64,000 bases of DNA, from the NCBI RefSeq assembly GCF_006352025.1, contig NZ_CP040936.1, positions 1,736,001 to 1,800,000 on the forward strand, read 5' to 3'. Shown here in pieces: positions 8,624 to 16,569 of the stretch. The notes beneath the pieces were generated by a model. The model had not been told where the DNA came from. It ran no database searches and was given only the letters and a program-made list of their open reading frames with translations. This DNA comes from Hymenobacter sp. DG01. GTDB taxonomy: Bacteria; Bacteroidota; Bacteroidia; Cytophagales; Hymenobacteraceae. How positions within the stretch are numbered: position 1 is the stretch's first letter; every line of letters starts with the position of its first letter. A program made the translations under genes and the position numbers.

Positions 8624-9310
8624 ATGATTCGTGACAACGCCGGACGAGGCCAGATGGCCTACACGGTATTTCTTGGCCTCAGTCTCTTTAGTCTAGCGTT
8701 TGCTGCCTTTAGCATGGCCTACGCCACCTACCTGCGACAAACAGATTTCAGCTCTACTACTGTAGAGATACTCTCCATCTTTCAGTCGCTGGGCACGATT
8801 ACACAATTTATTTTGCTCATACTGAGCATAGTCGTCTTTATGCGCTGGCTTCGGCGGGCTTACTATAATCTGGCCGCTACGGGTTTCGAAACAAATTACG
8901 CGGACAATCAGGCAGTTATTGCGTGGTTCCTGCCTGTCATGAGCATGTATCGTCCTTACCGAATTACGCGGGAGGTCTGGCAGGTAACCCAAGGCCTGGG
9001 CACAGGCGTCGGTAGTTCGCATGGCCTGCTGCGGCTGTGGTGGGCTCTATTTTTACTACGTGGGCTGCTAGGGTTACTTATTACCTTCCTTGGAAAAGGG
9101 GTCGGAGTGGAAGGCCTGCGCACGGTTCTTCTGTTTACGGCCTGCACTTCCGCCTTCGATGCGGTGGCGGCCTACACTACGGCCCGCGTGATTCAACGCA
9201 TCGTAGGGTTTGAGCAGCAGCTGGCCTTGAAAGTACAGGTAGCTGACTTAGGGCAAGCTGCCCCCGAGCATAATCATTTGGGTGCCACGGAACAAGACCT
9301 CTACCTCTAG
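8624..9310 (+). CDS. DUF4328 membrane protein
   Basis: Integral membrane protein of about 228 aa with roughly five hydrophobic segments. The conserved DUF4328 core is visible: a Trp-Leu-Arg-Arg-rich loop, then ADNQAVIAWFLPVMSMYRPY and REVWQVTQ. The function of the family is unknown. The frame is open to 8561 inside pseGH, but ATG 8624 is the likely start. Base composition is clearly less GC-rich than its neighbours and it has no role in the pathway around it, so it looks like an insertion between pseGH and pseI. Confidence 0.75.
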   Translation: MIRDNAGRGQMAYTVFLGLSLFSLAFAAFSMAYATYLRQTDFSSTTVEILSIFQSLGTITQFILLILSIVVFMRWLRRAYYNLAATGFETNYADNQAVIAWFLPVMSMYRPYRITREVWQVTQGLGTGVGSSHGLLRLWWALFLLRGLLGLLITFLGKGVGVEGLRTVLLFTACTSAFDAVAAYTTARVIQRIVGFEQQLALKVQVADLGQAAPEHNHLGATEQDLYL

Positions 9311-9349
9311 CTGCAGCCCATTTCGGCGGCAGCTTTGTTTCTTTGCAGC

Positions 9350-10390
9350 ATGAATTTCTCTCTTGGCTCCCGCCTCATCGGCCCCGATCAGCCGCCGCTT
9401 ATCATTGCTGAGCTCAGCGGCAACCACAACCAGGACCTCAACCGCGGCCTGGCCATTGTGGATGCCATGGCTGCTGCCGGAGCCCACGCCATTAAGCTCC
9501 AGACCTACACCGCCGATACCATGACGCTGCCCGGCGCCTACCGCATCGACGACCCCAACTCCCTCTGGTACGGCCGCGAGCTGCACGAGCTCTACCAGGA
9601 GGCCCACACGCCCTGGGAGTGGCACAAGCCCCTGTTCGACCGGGCCCGGGCGCACGGCATGCTGGCGTTCAGCTCGCCCTTCGATGAAACCGCCGTCGAT
9701 TTTCTGGAAACCCTCGACGTGCCCGCCTATAAAATTGCCTCCTTCGAGAATACCGACTGGCCTTTGCTGCGCCGGGTAGCCGCTACCGGCAAGCCCGTGA
9801 TTATGAGCACCGGCGCCAGTCAGCTCTCCGAGGTGGCGGAGGCCGTGCAGGTGCTGCGCGAAGCCGGCTGCCGCGACTTGGTGCTGCTCAAGTGCACCAG
9901 CACTTACCCCGCCACGCCCCAGAATACCAACCTGCGTACCCTGCCTCACTTTCAGCAGCTCTTCCCCGATGCGCTGATGGGCCTCTCCGACCACACCATG
10001 GGGGTAGGCGCTGCCGTAGCGGCCGTGGCCTTGGGTGCTTGCGTGGTGGAAAAGCACGTCACCCTGCGCCGCGCGGACGGCGGGGTGGACTCGGCTTTCT
10101 CCCTGGAGCCCGAGGAGATGGCCCAGCTCGTAACGGAAACCGAGCGTGCCTGGCAGGCCCTGGGCCAGGTGCAGTACGGCGTGCAGCGTGCCGAGGAGAA
10201 AAGCCGCCTCTACAAACGCTCCCTCTACGTGGCCCAGGACGTTGCCGCCGGCGAGGTATTCACCAAGGACAACCTGCGCGTGGTGCGCCCCGGCGACGGG
10301 CTGCCGCCGCGCTACTACGACCAGCTGCTCGGTAAACCCGCCCGCCAGAACCTACGGGCCGGCACCCCGCTGACCTGGGATGCCCTGTAG
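9350..10390 (+). CDS. pseI: Pseudaminic acid synthase
   Basis: Condenses 2,4-diacetamido-2,4,6-trideoxy-altrose with phosphoenolpyruvate to give pseudaminic acid. NeuB-family TIM barrel with IIAELSGNHNQDLNRG (near residues 18-33) and KLQTYTADTMTL (near 51), metal-binding and PEP-site regions, then a C-terminal SAF (antifreeze-like) domain (RSLYVAQDVAAGEVFT onward). ATG 9350 gives 346 aa, the usual size. PseI is preferred over NeuB because pseB, C, F, G and H are adjacent. Confidence 0.94.
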   Translation: MNFSLGSRLIGPDQPPLIIAELSGNHNQDLNRGLAIVDAMAAAGAHAIKLQTYTADTMTLPGAYRIDDPNSLWYGRELHELYQEAHTPWEWHKPLFDRARAHGMLAFSSPFDETAVDFLETLDVPAYKIASFENTDWPLLRRVAATGKPVIMSTGASQLSEVAEAVQVLREAGCRDLVLLKCTSTYPATPQNTNLRTLPHFQQLFPDALMGLSDHTMGVGAAVAAVALGACVVEKHVTLRRADGGVDSAFSLEPEEMAQLVTETERAWQALGQVQYGVQRAEEKSRLYKRSLYVAQDVAAGEVFTKDNLRVVRPGDGLPPRYYDQLLGKPARQNLRAGTPLTWDAL

Positions 10391-10443
10391 GCTTCTGACA
10401 ATTCCTAAGCTTTCAACTAGCGCGTTGCTCCTGAGCGGCGCGC

Positions 10444-10451
10444 TATTTTTG
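10444..10451 (+). promoter_or_regulatory. -7 promoter element upstream of the orphan glycosyltransferase
   Basis: TATTTTTG matches TAnnTTTG and ends 6 bp before the ATG at 10458. It also argues against the longer ORF that starts at 10380. Confidence 0.45.
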
Positions 10452-10457
10452 TGCTCT

Positions 10458-11747
10458 ATGCCCAACTCCGCTACCGCCCGCCTGCGCGACATCCTGCAAC
10501 TGCGTTTCACCGACCTGTTTGCCTCGCTGCCAGCCCACATGCTGGAAGCCATTTCGCCGGCCAGCCCCTGGAAGCGCCTGGCCAAGGTGGCCGGCTACGC
10601 GGGGCTGCGGCTGGTGGGCAACATGTTTCGGCCGGTGCGCAACCCCGAGCAGCTGCAGGGCAAGGTGTGGCTGTACGTGGTCAGCCAGAACAACTACGAT
10701 TCCCTGCACTTTCTGCGCGAAAGTCTGCCTAGCGCGGTGCTGGTGGCCGGTCAGAGCAAGCAGATTGGTCGCTACAACGGGGTAGTAAACCGCCTTTCCC
10801 TGCGGCGCAAGTTGCTGTATTACGGGCAGTTTCCTACCCTGTACCAGGGCCTGAAGCGCACGGAAGGCGGGAAAGCCTGGCGCTTCTTCGACTTGATTTT
10901 CAACGCCATTGGCTACTATGAGGTGTACGTGCGGGCCCTGCGCCACTACCGCCCCCAGGCCATCATCTTCGCCAACGACCACAACGACGACGCCCGGGCC
11001 CTGCTGCTGGCGGCCCGCACCTGCGGGGTGCCCACGGCCTACGTGCAGCACGCCAGCGTGAGCACCAACTTCCCGCCCTTGGGCTTCGATTTTAGTTTGC
11101 TGGAAGGCCAGGACGCGCTGGACAAATACCGGCAGTGCGGCCCGGTAGCAGGCCGGGTGGAGCTGGTGGGCATGCCTAAGGCCGATGCGTTTCTGGCCCG
11201 CAAAAACCTGAACCCCACCGTGCAGCGCGTGGCCGTGGCCATCAATACCCTCGATGAAACAGAGTCCGTAGCCGCTACCCTGGCTCACCTGCTGCAGGAG
11301 TTTCCGAACCTAACGTTCACCCTACGCCCCCACCCTGGCGACACCCGTGACTTTTCCTTTCTGCGCCAGCGCCACCCGCAGCTGCAGTTTTCCGATGCCC
11401 GCCAGCAAACGGTTTTTGAGTTTCTGGCCGAGCACGATGCCCTGATTGCGGCCGACACCAGTACCCATCTGGAGGCTACCCTGCTCAATCTTGCCAGCAT
11501 CTACTTCCGGCTTGGCACCCACGGTGTAACCGAGGACTACTACGGCTACGTGGCCCACGGCTTGGTGGAGCGCGCTCATACGTTGCCTGAGCTCAGCAGA
11601 CTACTGCGGCGCTACCAGCAGCACAAGCCCACCGATTTGTACCACCGCGCAACTTACTATAACGCTACCCTGGGCACTCCCGACGAGGGGCACAGCCAGG
11701 AAAGAGCCATCCGGTTGCTGCGGGAGTGGCTGGCCGGGCAGGCGTAG
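10458..11747 (+). CDS. GT-B-like protein, candidate nonulosonate transferase
   Basis: A 429-aa soluble protein with two Rossmann-like halves. The linker strand VWLYVVSQNNYDSLHFL opens the first; the C-terminal half has LRPHPGDTRDF and ADTSTHLEATLLNLASIYF, resembling the HPGD-type motif and the acidic/Ser-Thr loop of capsule-type and CDP-glycerol-like transferases. I cannot name the family. Its place immediately after pseI suggests it may transfer pseudaminic acid to the glycan, but this is inference from position. The start at ATG 10458 follows a TATTTTTG element; the upstream open frame overlaps pseI and is not used. Confidence 0.6.
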   Translation: MPNSATARLRDILQLRFTDLFASLPAHMLEAISPASPWKRLAKVAGYAGLRLVGNMFRPVRNPEQLQGKVWLYVVSQNNYDSLHFLRESLPSAVLVAGQSKQIGRYNGVVNRLSLRRKLLYYGQFPTLYQGLKRTEGGKAWRFFDLIFNAIGYYEVYVRALRHYRPQAIIFANDHNDDARALLLAARTCGVPTAYVQHASVSTNFPPLGFDFSLLEGQDALDKYRQCGPVAGRVELVGMPKADAFLARKNLNPTVQRVAVAINTLDETESVAATLAHLLQEFPNLTFTLRPHPGDTRDFSFLRQRHPQLQFSDARQQTVFEFLAEHDALIAADTSTHLEATLLNLASIYFRLGTHGVTEDYYGYVAHGLVERAHTLPELSRLLRRYQQHKPTDLYHRATYYNATLGTPDEGHSQERAIRLLREWLAGQA

Positions 11748-11818
11748 GTTTCCGCGGAGGAACGCAGAGGATTTCGCAGAAGGCTACAGAGTTGCTGGGT
11801 AGCGCTTATTTTGCCGGG

Positions 11819-13264
11819 ATGACTGCCCCGCCTTTCCCCATCACGCCGCTTCCAATTCCGACGGAAACCCGGCTAGCCTATGTACTTCAGCACTTCCGCA
11901 TGGCCTACGAGGCTGTGCCGACGGTGTCCATCGGGTACGCCGAGTTGCAGCCGCAGGTGGAGGTAGCGGAGGCGGCCGGGTCGTTTTTCAGCGAGCAGCA
12001 GCCCTACCCCCCTGCCCCCACCCAACGCGAGTGGCTGGGCCAGTCCATTCCGGTTTTCTTCGACCTAGCGCCGCAGAAGCCGCTGCTGGAGTTGCTGCCC
12101 GGCGGGCGGGCCCTGATTCACGCCGACATCATTTCGGCGGCTTTCTACCTGCTCAGCGGTTGGCAGGAGTATTTTTCGGAGGAGCGTGACCAGCACGGCC
12201 GCTTCCCTTACTCGGCCAGCGTGCAGAGTCGCTACAGCTTCGTGACGGTGCCCGTCGTGAACTACTACTTCGATGTGCTGAAAACTGCCGTGGAGCACGT
12301 CATGGGCCAGCCGCTGCAGCCGCGCCGCTGGGCCGGTGGGGCCTCCTGGGCCGCCTTCATCACCCACGACATCGACAACCTGTACAGCGCCTGGAAAGCC
12401 CCGGCCAAAGCTGCCCTGCGCCAAGGCCGGCTCCTGAGCTTCGGGCAGCAGCTGTGGCGGCATTTCACTACCCCTGACGCCTGGGACAACCTCCGGCAGG
12501 TGCAGGAAACCGTAGCCAGTTACGGCGCAAAGAGCACGTTCTTCTTTCTGCCTGAGCACCGGAAAGCTGCCAACGGCACGCCGAATGCGGATTATAAACT
12601 GCGCAAGGTGTGGACAAAAATAGCCGCAGCTATTCAGGATGCAGAGGTAGGCCTGCACGCGAGTCTGGGTACTGCAGCACATGGCGGAAAGTTGAAGGTG
12701 GATTGGCTTAAAATTCCGGTACCATGTAGCGGCATCCGGTTTCACTACCTGAGTTGGGAGCCGCGCATCACGTCCACTTTGCTGAGTATGGATGGTTTCA
12801 CTCATGACTCTACGCTAGGGTTTGCGGAGCACTTTGGCTTCCGAAATTCCTACTGCCTACCGTTCTATACTTTCAATTTTAATGCTGATCCTTTTATTGT
12901 TGATCCTCCGCAAATGAGGCTTTATACGCTACCATCAGAAGCACCAGCTTTCTTTACCCTAGGACCGAAAAACTCTATTCAGACATCTACATTCCTGGAA
13001 ATCCCGCTCAACGTGATGGACGCTACCCTCCATCACCCGCGCTACCTCCAACTGGCTACCAAGGAAATCCTGCCGGCTTTGATGCCGATGTTTCAGAAAA
13101 TAGAGCGGTTCGGGGGCGTGTGCACGGTGCTCTGGCACAACGAGAACTTCGACCCGGCCAACGAAACCAACGGCCCCCGCCAGTTCGCCGAAATCATGGA
13201 GTACCTTCGCGGCCGCAACGTGGCCTTCGTCAACGGCCGGGAAATTTGTGAGCGAATGGGCTAG
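11819..13264 (+). CDS. Polysaccharide deacetylase family protein
   Basis: A 481-aa protein with an N-terminal domain of the type often annotated DUF7033 and a central polysaccharide-deacetylase (NodB-like) domain. The catalytic/metal region FITHDIDNLYSAW (near residue 180) supplies the Asp pair in a THDID motif, and HASLGT and FRFHYLSW-like segments follow. It would remove N-acetyl groups from a cell-surface polysaccharide. Start ATG 11819. Bases about 12720-12990 are noticeably more AT-rich than the flanks. It lies between the orphan GT and the flippase. Confidence 0.75.
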   Translation: MTAPPFPITPLPIPTETRLAYVLQHFRMAYEAVPTVSIGYAELQPQVEVAEAAGSFFSEQQPYPPAPTQREWLGQSIPVFFDLAPQKPLLELLPGGRALIHADIISAAFYLLSGWQEYFSEERDQHGRFPYSASVQSRYSFVTVPVVNYYFDVLKTAVEHVMGQPLQPRRWAGGASWAAFITHDIDNLYSAWKAPAKAALRQGRLLSFGQQLWRHFTTPDAWDNLRQVQETVASYGAKSTFFFLPEHRKAANGTPNADYKLRKVWTKIAAAIQDAEVGLHASLGTAAHGGKLKVDWLKIPVPCSGIRFHYLSWEPRITSTLLSMDGFTHDSTLGFAEHFGFRNSYCLPFYTFNFNADPFIVDPPQMRLYTLPSEAPAFFTLGPKNSIQTSTFLEIPLNVMDATLHHPRYLQLATKEILPALMPMFQKIERFGGVCTVLWHNENFDPANETNGPRQFAEIMEYLRGRNVAFVNGREICERMG

Positions 13265-13266
13265 CA

Positions 13267-13386
13267 ATGTCATTCCTCGCTTCGGTCGGAATCTGGGTTA
13301 CTCCGCCGCGTGGAGAACCTAGACCTCTCGCTTCGCTTAGAACGACAGCTGGAACATTCATTCATTCACTCATTTATCACTTCACC
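13267..13386. repeat. Word-type repeats between deacetylase and flippase
   Basis: 13267-13345 resembles other GTCATTCCTCG-type dispersed repeats in the window (compare 52385-52426). It is followed by near-tandem ATTC/CACT words at 13352-13386. Confidence 0.45.
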
Positions 13387-13388
13387 GT

Positions 13389-14867
13389 TTGGGTATCGTT
13401 CAGCGGCAGGGGCTGCGCAACACCATTATTTCCTACATCGGGCTGGCGCTGGGCTTCGTGAGTACGGCTCTGGTGCTACCCAACTTTCTGCAGCCCGAGC
13501 AGCTGGGGGTTACGGCCACCCTGTCGTCGGTAGCCACGCTCTACGCCCAGGTTGCGGCCTTTGGCTTTGCCAGCGTGGGCATCCGTTTTTTCCCTTACTT
13601 CCGCCATCCAGAGTCGGGGCACCGAGGGTTTCTGCCGCTGCTGCTGGGTGTGCCGCTGCTGGGGTTTGCAGTGGTCACGGCCCTGTATTTTCTGGGCGAG
13701 CCACTGCTGCTGCCCTGGTATGGGCGGGATGCGCCCCTACTGGCGCCGTACTACGCCTGGGGTGCCGTGCTGGCCTTGTTTACCATGCTTTACTCGGTGC
13801 AGGATGCCTACCTCAAGGCGCTGTACCACACGGCTTTCTCGTCCTTCGTGCAGGATATTCTGCTGCGAGTTCTGATTGTGACGGGGGCTTTCCTGTTTGG
13901 CTTTGGCTACCTGTCTTTCTCAGGCTACGTGCTGTGGTTTGTGAGCGTAAACAGCGTCATTGCTTTGCTGCTGACGGCTTACACGGCGGCCATCGGGGAG
14001 CTGCACTGGCGACCTACGCAGCAGGTGCTCACGGTGCGCCCCCTGCGCGAAATGCTGGGCATGGGCGCCTTTACCCTGCTTGGCAGCCTGTCGGGCAGCA
14101 TCATTATGTTCATCGACACCCTGATGGTGGGCGCCCAGGTGAGCGTGGCGGCGGCCGGCATTTACGTGGTGGCCGGCAACATCAGTACGGCCTTGGCTAT
14201 TCCGGCCCGCTCCCTCAACAAAATAGCCTTTCCGCTCCTGGCCGACTACTGGAAGCAGCAGGACCTCCCGCGCATGGCCGACTTCTACCGCCGCGCTACC
14301 CGCCTCAACACCCTCATCGGCTGCCTGTTGTTCCTGGGCATCGCCTTGAATCTGGACTTTATCTACTCCCTGATGCGCAACGCCCGCTACGCCGAGGGTA
14401 CGGTGGTGGTGCTGCTCCTACTGGCCAGCAAGCTCTTCGATGGCATCACGGGCGTTAATGGCCTGATGGTAGTAACGTCTCCACGCTACCGGTTCGACCT
14501 GATTTTCAACGTGTCACTGGCGCTGCTCACTATTCTGCTCAACGGTTTGTTGATTCCGCGCCTGGGCATGGTGGGGGCGGCGGTAGCGGCCTGCATCGCG
14601 CAAGTCAGCATTAACGTGGCCCGCACCTGGTTTGTGTGGCACAGCTACCGCATGCAGCCCTTTACCTGGCGCATCCCGCTGATACTAGGTATTGCGGCCG
14701 TGGCGGGGGTAGCAGGCTGGCTGATGCCCTCCCTTAGCTCGCCCCTGCTTACCATGCTCCTGCGCTCCACCGTGCTGACGCTGGTGTACGGCGGACTGAT
14801 TCTGGTGACGAACTCGGCCCCCGAAGCAACTGCTTTTCTCAGCAAACTTAAACAACGGAAACACTAG
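13389..14867 (+). CDS. Oligosaccharide flippase (Wzx/MATE-like)
   Basis: A 492-aa integral membrane protein with about 12-14 hydrophobic segments and the pattern of the polysaccharide biosynthesis/MVF-MATE superfamily (start GLRNTIISYIGLALGFVSTA, later ARSLNKIAFPLLADYW and GVNGLMVVTSPRYRFDL). It would move undecaprenyl-linked glycan repeat units across the inner membrane. The start is TTG 13389; no ATG or GTG lies close enough in front of the first helix. As the last gene of the glycan locus it suggests Wzx/Wzy-type export; no Wzy polymerase is visible here. Confidence 0.82.
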   Translation: MGIVQRQGLRNTIISYIGLALGFVSTALVLPNFLQPEQLGVTATLSSVATLYAQVAAFGFASVGIRFFPYFRHPESGHRGFLPLLLGVPLLGFAVVTALYFLGEPLLLPWYGRDAPLLAPYYAWGAVLALFTMLYSVQDAYLKALYHTAFSSFVQDILLRVLIVTGAFLFGFGYLSFSGYVLWFVSVNSVIALLLTAYTAAIGELHWRPTQQVLTVRPLREMLGMGAFTLLGSLSGSIIMFIDTLMVGAQVSVAAAGIYVVAGNISTALAIPARSLNKIAFPLLADYWKQQDLPRMADFYRRATRLNTLIGCLLFLGIALNLDFIYSLMRNARYAEGTVVVLLLLASKLFDGITGVNGLMVVTSPRYRFDLIFNVSLALLTILLNGLLIPRLGMVGAAVAACIAQVSINVARTWFVWHSYRMQPFTWRIPLILGIAAVAGVAGWLMPSLSSPLLTMLLRSTVLTLVYGGLILVTNSAPEATAFLSKLKQRKH

Positions 14868-14914
14868 CCGTTGTTTTATATATTATTATTCTACAGACTG
14901 ATATACTATCTTCT

Positions 14915-15214
14915 ATGAACGCGGTGAAGCATTTTCTGGGGTCAATTTTAGCCATTGCTTTCTTCCTTTTACTGGTTGTGATTTTCAGGGAGCATATACC
15001 CGGGAAAAGAAACCAGCACAATTCCTATCTGGTCCGGGTGGGCATGTCTAAACAGCAGGCAATGAGAATAATGGGCGGCGCTCCGTCGCGCAGAATGCTG
15101 GGCGTTTCTGCTGATTCAGCGTACGTGTACAAGGCCTCGCCTGCAGCCTCCGATAATATCTACCTAAGCATTGGGGCCGATGGCGTAATTACGAGCGTCA
15201 GCCACGGCGAATAA
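14915..15214 (+). CDS. Small membrane-anchored protein with BamE-like fold
   Basis: A 99-aa protein with one N-terminal membrane segment (residues about 8-24) and a periplasmic part whose GMSKQQAMRIMGGAP stretch resembles the helix of the SmpA/BamE-like superfamily. It has no lipobox. Composition is AT-richer than the neighbouring glycan genes. Function unknown; it is probably separate from the sulfur operon that follows. Confidence 0.5.
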   Translation: MNAVKHFLGSILAIAFFLLLVVIFREHIPGKRNQHNSYLVRVGMSKQQAMRIMGGAPSRRMLGVSADSAYVYKASPAASDNIYLSIGADGVITSVSHGE

Positions 15215-15245
15215 TCAGGATTTTTAGTTGACCAGAAAAATAAAA

Positions 15246-15278
15246 TTTGGAAGTATAAAATTCTGGCCGCTACTTTTG
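15246..15278 (+). promoter_or_regulatory. Promoter of the sulfate assimilation operon
   Basis: TTTG at 15246-15249 and TACTTTTG at 15271-15278, separated by 21 bp, match the Bacteroidota -33/-7 promoter. The same layout precedes the second SAM riboswitch. Confidence 0.75.
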
Positions 15279-15306
15279 CCCCATCAATTCTTTACCTGAA
15301 AGGATT

Positions 15307-15400
15307 GTTTTTATACAGAGGCGTGGAGAGACAGGCTCGACGAAGCGCCGGCAACCAGCGGACCATCCGAAACGGTGCCAAGTCCTGACCATATAAAAAC
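15307..15400 (+). ncRNA. SAM-I (S-box) riboswitch, copy 1
   Basis: The aptamer has the S-box conserved core: GGAGAGACAGGCTCGACGAA, then CCGGCAACCAGCGG, then AACGGTGCCAAGTCCTGACC. P1 is formed by GTTTTTATA (15307-15315) and TATAAAAAC (15392-15400). It senses S-adenosylmethionine and lies upstream of sulfate assimilation genes, so SAM is expected to repress them. The 3' strand of P1 lies 8 nt before the GTG of a Cys-rich small ORF. Confidence 0.9.
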
Positions 15401-15408
15401 AACGTACC

Positions 15409-15510
15409 GTGAACCGCTTGTCTAACTCCGCCGCCACATCCGCCACCACCATTGCTCTACAGCATGGGTGTTGTGCTATGATGGGCATGGCGTGTTGTTG
15501 TCAGGCGTAA
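15409..15510 (+). CDS. Cys/Met-rich leader peptide of the sulfur operon
   Basis: A 33-codon ORF with GTG start. Cys are at residues 21, 22, 29, 30 and 31 and Met at 24, 25 and 27, all in the last third (HGCCAMMGMACCCQA). It follows the riboswitch by 8 nt and precedes cysH by 201 nt. Such a peptide would let translating ribosomes sense charged Cys (and Met) tRNA, as in amino-acid attenuation. The second S-box in this window has a GTG ORF at the identical distance that also ends in a Cys-Cys-Cys run, which argues against chance. The downstream mechanism is not resolved. Confidence 0.7.
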   Translation: MNRLSNSAATSATTIALQHGCCAMMGMACCCQA

Positions 15511-15711
15511 CGCACCCTTCTTTTTTTCCTGGTTTGTGCGCCTGGCAGCTCTGCTGACACAGTTTTTTGTGTAGCTGACTCTGCCCGCACACCCGGCTTT
15601 TCGCCCTTGCCGCTGCTGGCTGCGCCTCCTTGTTTGGCTGCCACCGCGGGGTAGGGCCATCCTGTCAGCTGAAGTTTGCGCCTGTGGGCCGGCTTCCCTC
15701 CCCTTCTTGTT
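15511..15711 (+). promoter_or_regulatory. Leader segment between Cys-rich ORF and cysH
   Basis: This 201-nt stretch has no other ORF worth calling. It holds a T7 run after CGCACCCTTC (closed by CGCAC/GTGCG at 15511 and 15536) and a hairpin (ACACA/TGTGT, 15557-15572). These could form the attenuator switch, but the pairing was judged by eye only. Confidence 0.4.
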
Positions 15712-16488
15712 ATGTCAGCAGCAACTGCTGCGCCGGCCGTCCGCGCCTTGCTCGACGACCTGCGCCCCCGGCTGATCCAGGCTACGGCCCTGGAGCGGCT
15801 GCGCCTCGTGGCTGAACGCTTCCCCGAACAGGCCGTTTTTTCGACCTCTTTCGGCCTGGAAGACCAGATTATCAGCCATTTAATCTTCAGCCACCAGCTT
15901 CCCATTCAGGTTTTCACCCTCGATACGGGCCGGAATTTCCAGGAAACCTACGCCACCTGGAACAAGACCCTGCTGAAGTACGAGCAGCCCATTGCGGTGT
16001 ACTACCCCCAGCGGGAAAGCGTAGAGCAGCTGATGCTAGCCAAAGGCCCTAACTCCTTCTACGAGAGTGTGGAGAACCGCAAGGAGTGCTGCCATATCCG
16101 CAAAGTGAAGCCCCTGAACCGCGCCCTGGCCGGCAAAGCCGCCTGGGTTACGGGCATCCGCGCCGAGCAGTCGCAGAACCGCCAAACCATGGACCCCGTG
16201 GAGTGGGACGCGGCTCATAACCTGGTTAAAATCCATCCGCTGTTCGACTGGACCTGGGACCAGGCCGTGGCCTTCACCCAGGAAAACGGAGTGCCGGTGA
16301 ACACCCTGCATCAGCAGGGCTTCGTGAGCATCGGGTGTGCCCCCTGCACCCGCGCCATTCGGCCGGGCGAGGACTTCCGGGCCGGCCGCTGGTGGTGGGA
16401 AGACCTTTCGGCCAAGGAGTGCGGCCTGCACGCCACCGCCCATCACAACGGCCCCGACCCGGTGGTGGAGCCCGTTCCGGCAGGCTAG
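15712..16488 (+). CDS. cysH: Adenylylsulfate (APS) reductase
   Basis: Reduces activated sulfate to sulfite using thioredoxin. 258 aa from ATG 15712. The PAPS-reductase fold has STSFGLEDQ (44-52), and the protein carries the paired cysteines C126-C127 and C209-x2-C212 that bind a [4Fe-4S] cluster in APS-type enzymes, plus the catalytic C237 in KECGLH. Enterobacterial PAPS reductases lack the cluster cysteines, so APS is the likely substrate; this fits the absence of an APS kinase (cysC) in the operon. First structural gene after the SAM riboswitch and Cys-rich leader. Confidence 0.92.
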   Translation: MSAATAAPAVRALLDDLRPRLIQATALERLRLVAERFPEQAVFSTSFGLEDQIISHLIFSHQLPIQVFTLDTGRNFQETYATWNKTLLKYEQPIAVYYPQRESVEQLMLAKGPNSFYESVENRKECCHIRKVKPLNRALAGKAAWVTGIRAEQSQNRQTMDPVEWDAAHNLVKIHPLFDWTWDQAVAFTQENGVPVNTLHQQGFVSIGCAPCTRAIRPGEDFRAGRWWWEDLSAKECGLHATAHHNGPDPVVEPVPAG

Positions 16489-16569
16489 CCACGGGCCTTT
16501 TACCTCTCATTCGTCTCTACAGCAGCTCCGCCAGTTTAGCTGACTTCTGCGCTAAATCGTGTTCTACAC

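Noticed and set aside
10443..11288. 281-aa minus-strand ORF
   Set aside because: Antisense to the GT-B-like gene, His/Gln-rich composition typical of a shadow in GC-rich DNA.
13310..14458. 382-aa plus-strand ORF overlapping the flippase
   Set aside because: It is an out-of-frame reading of the flippase gene; the flippase frame has the expected membrane segments and family motifs.
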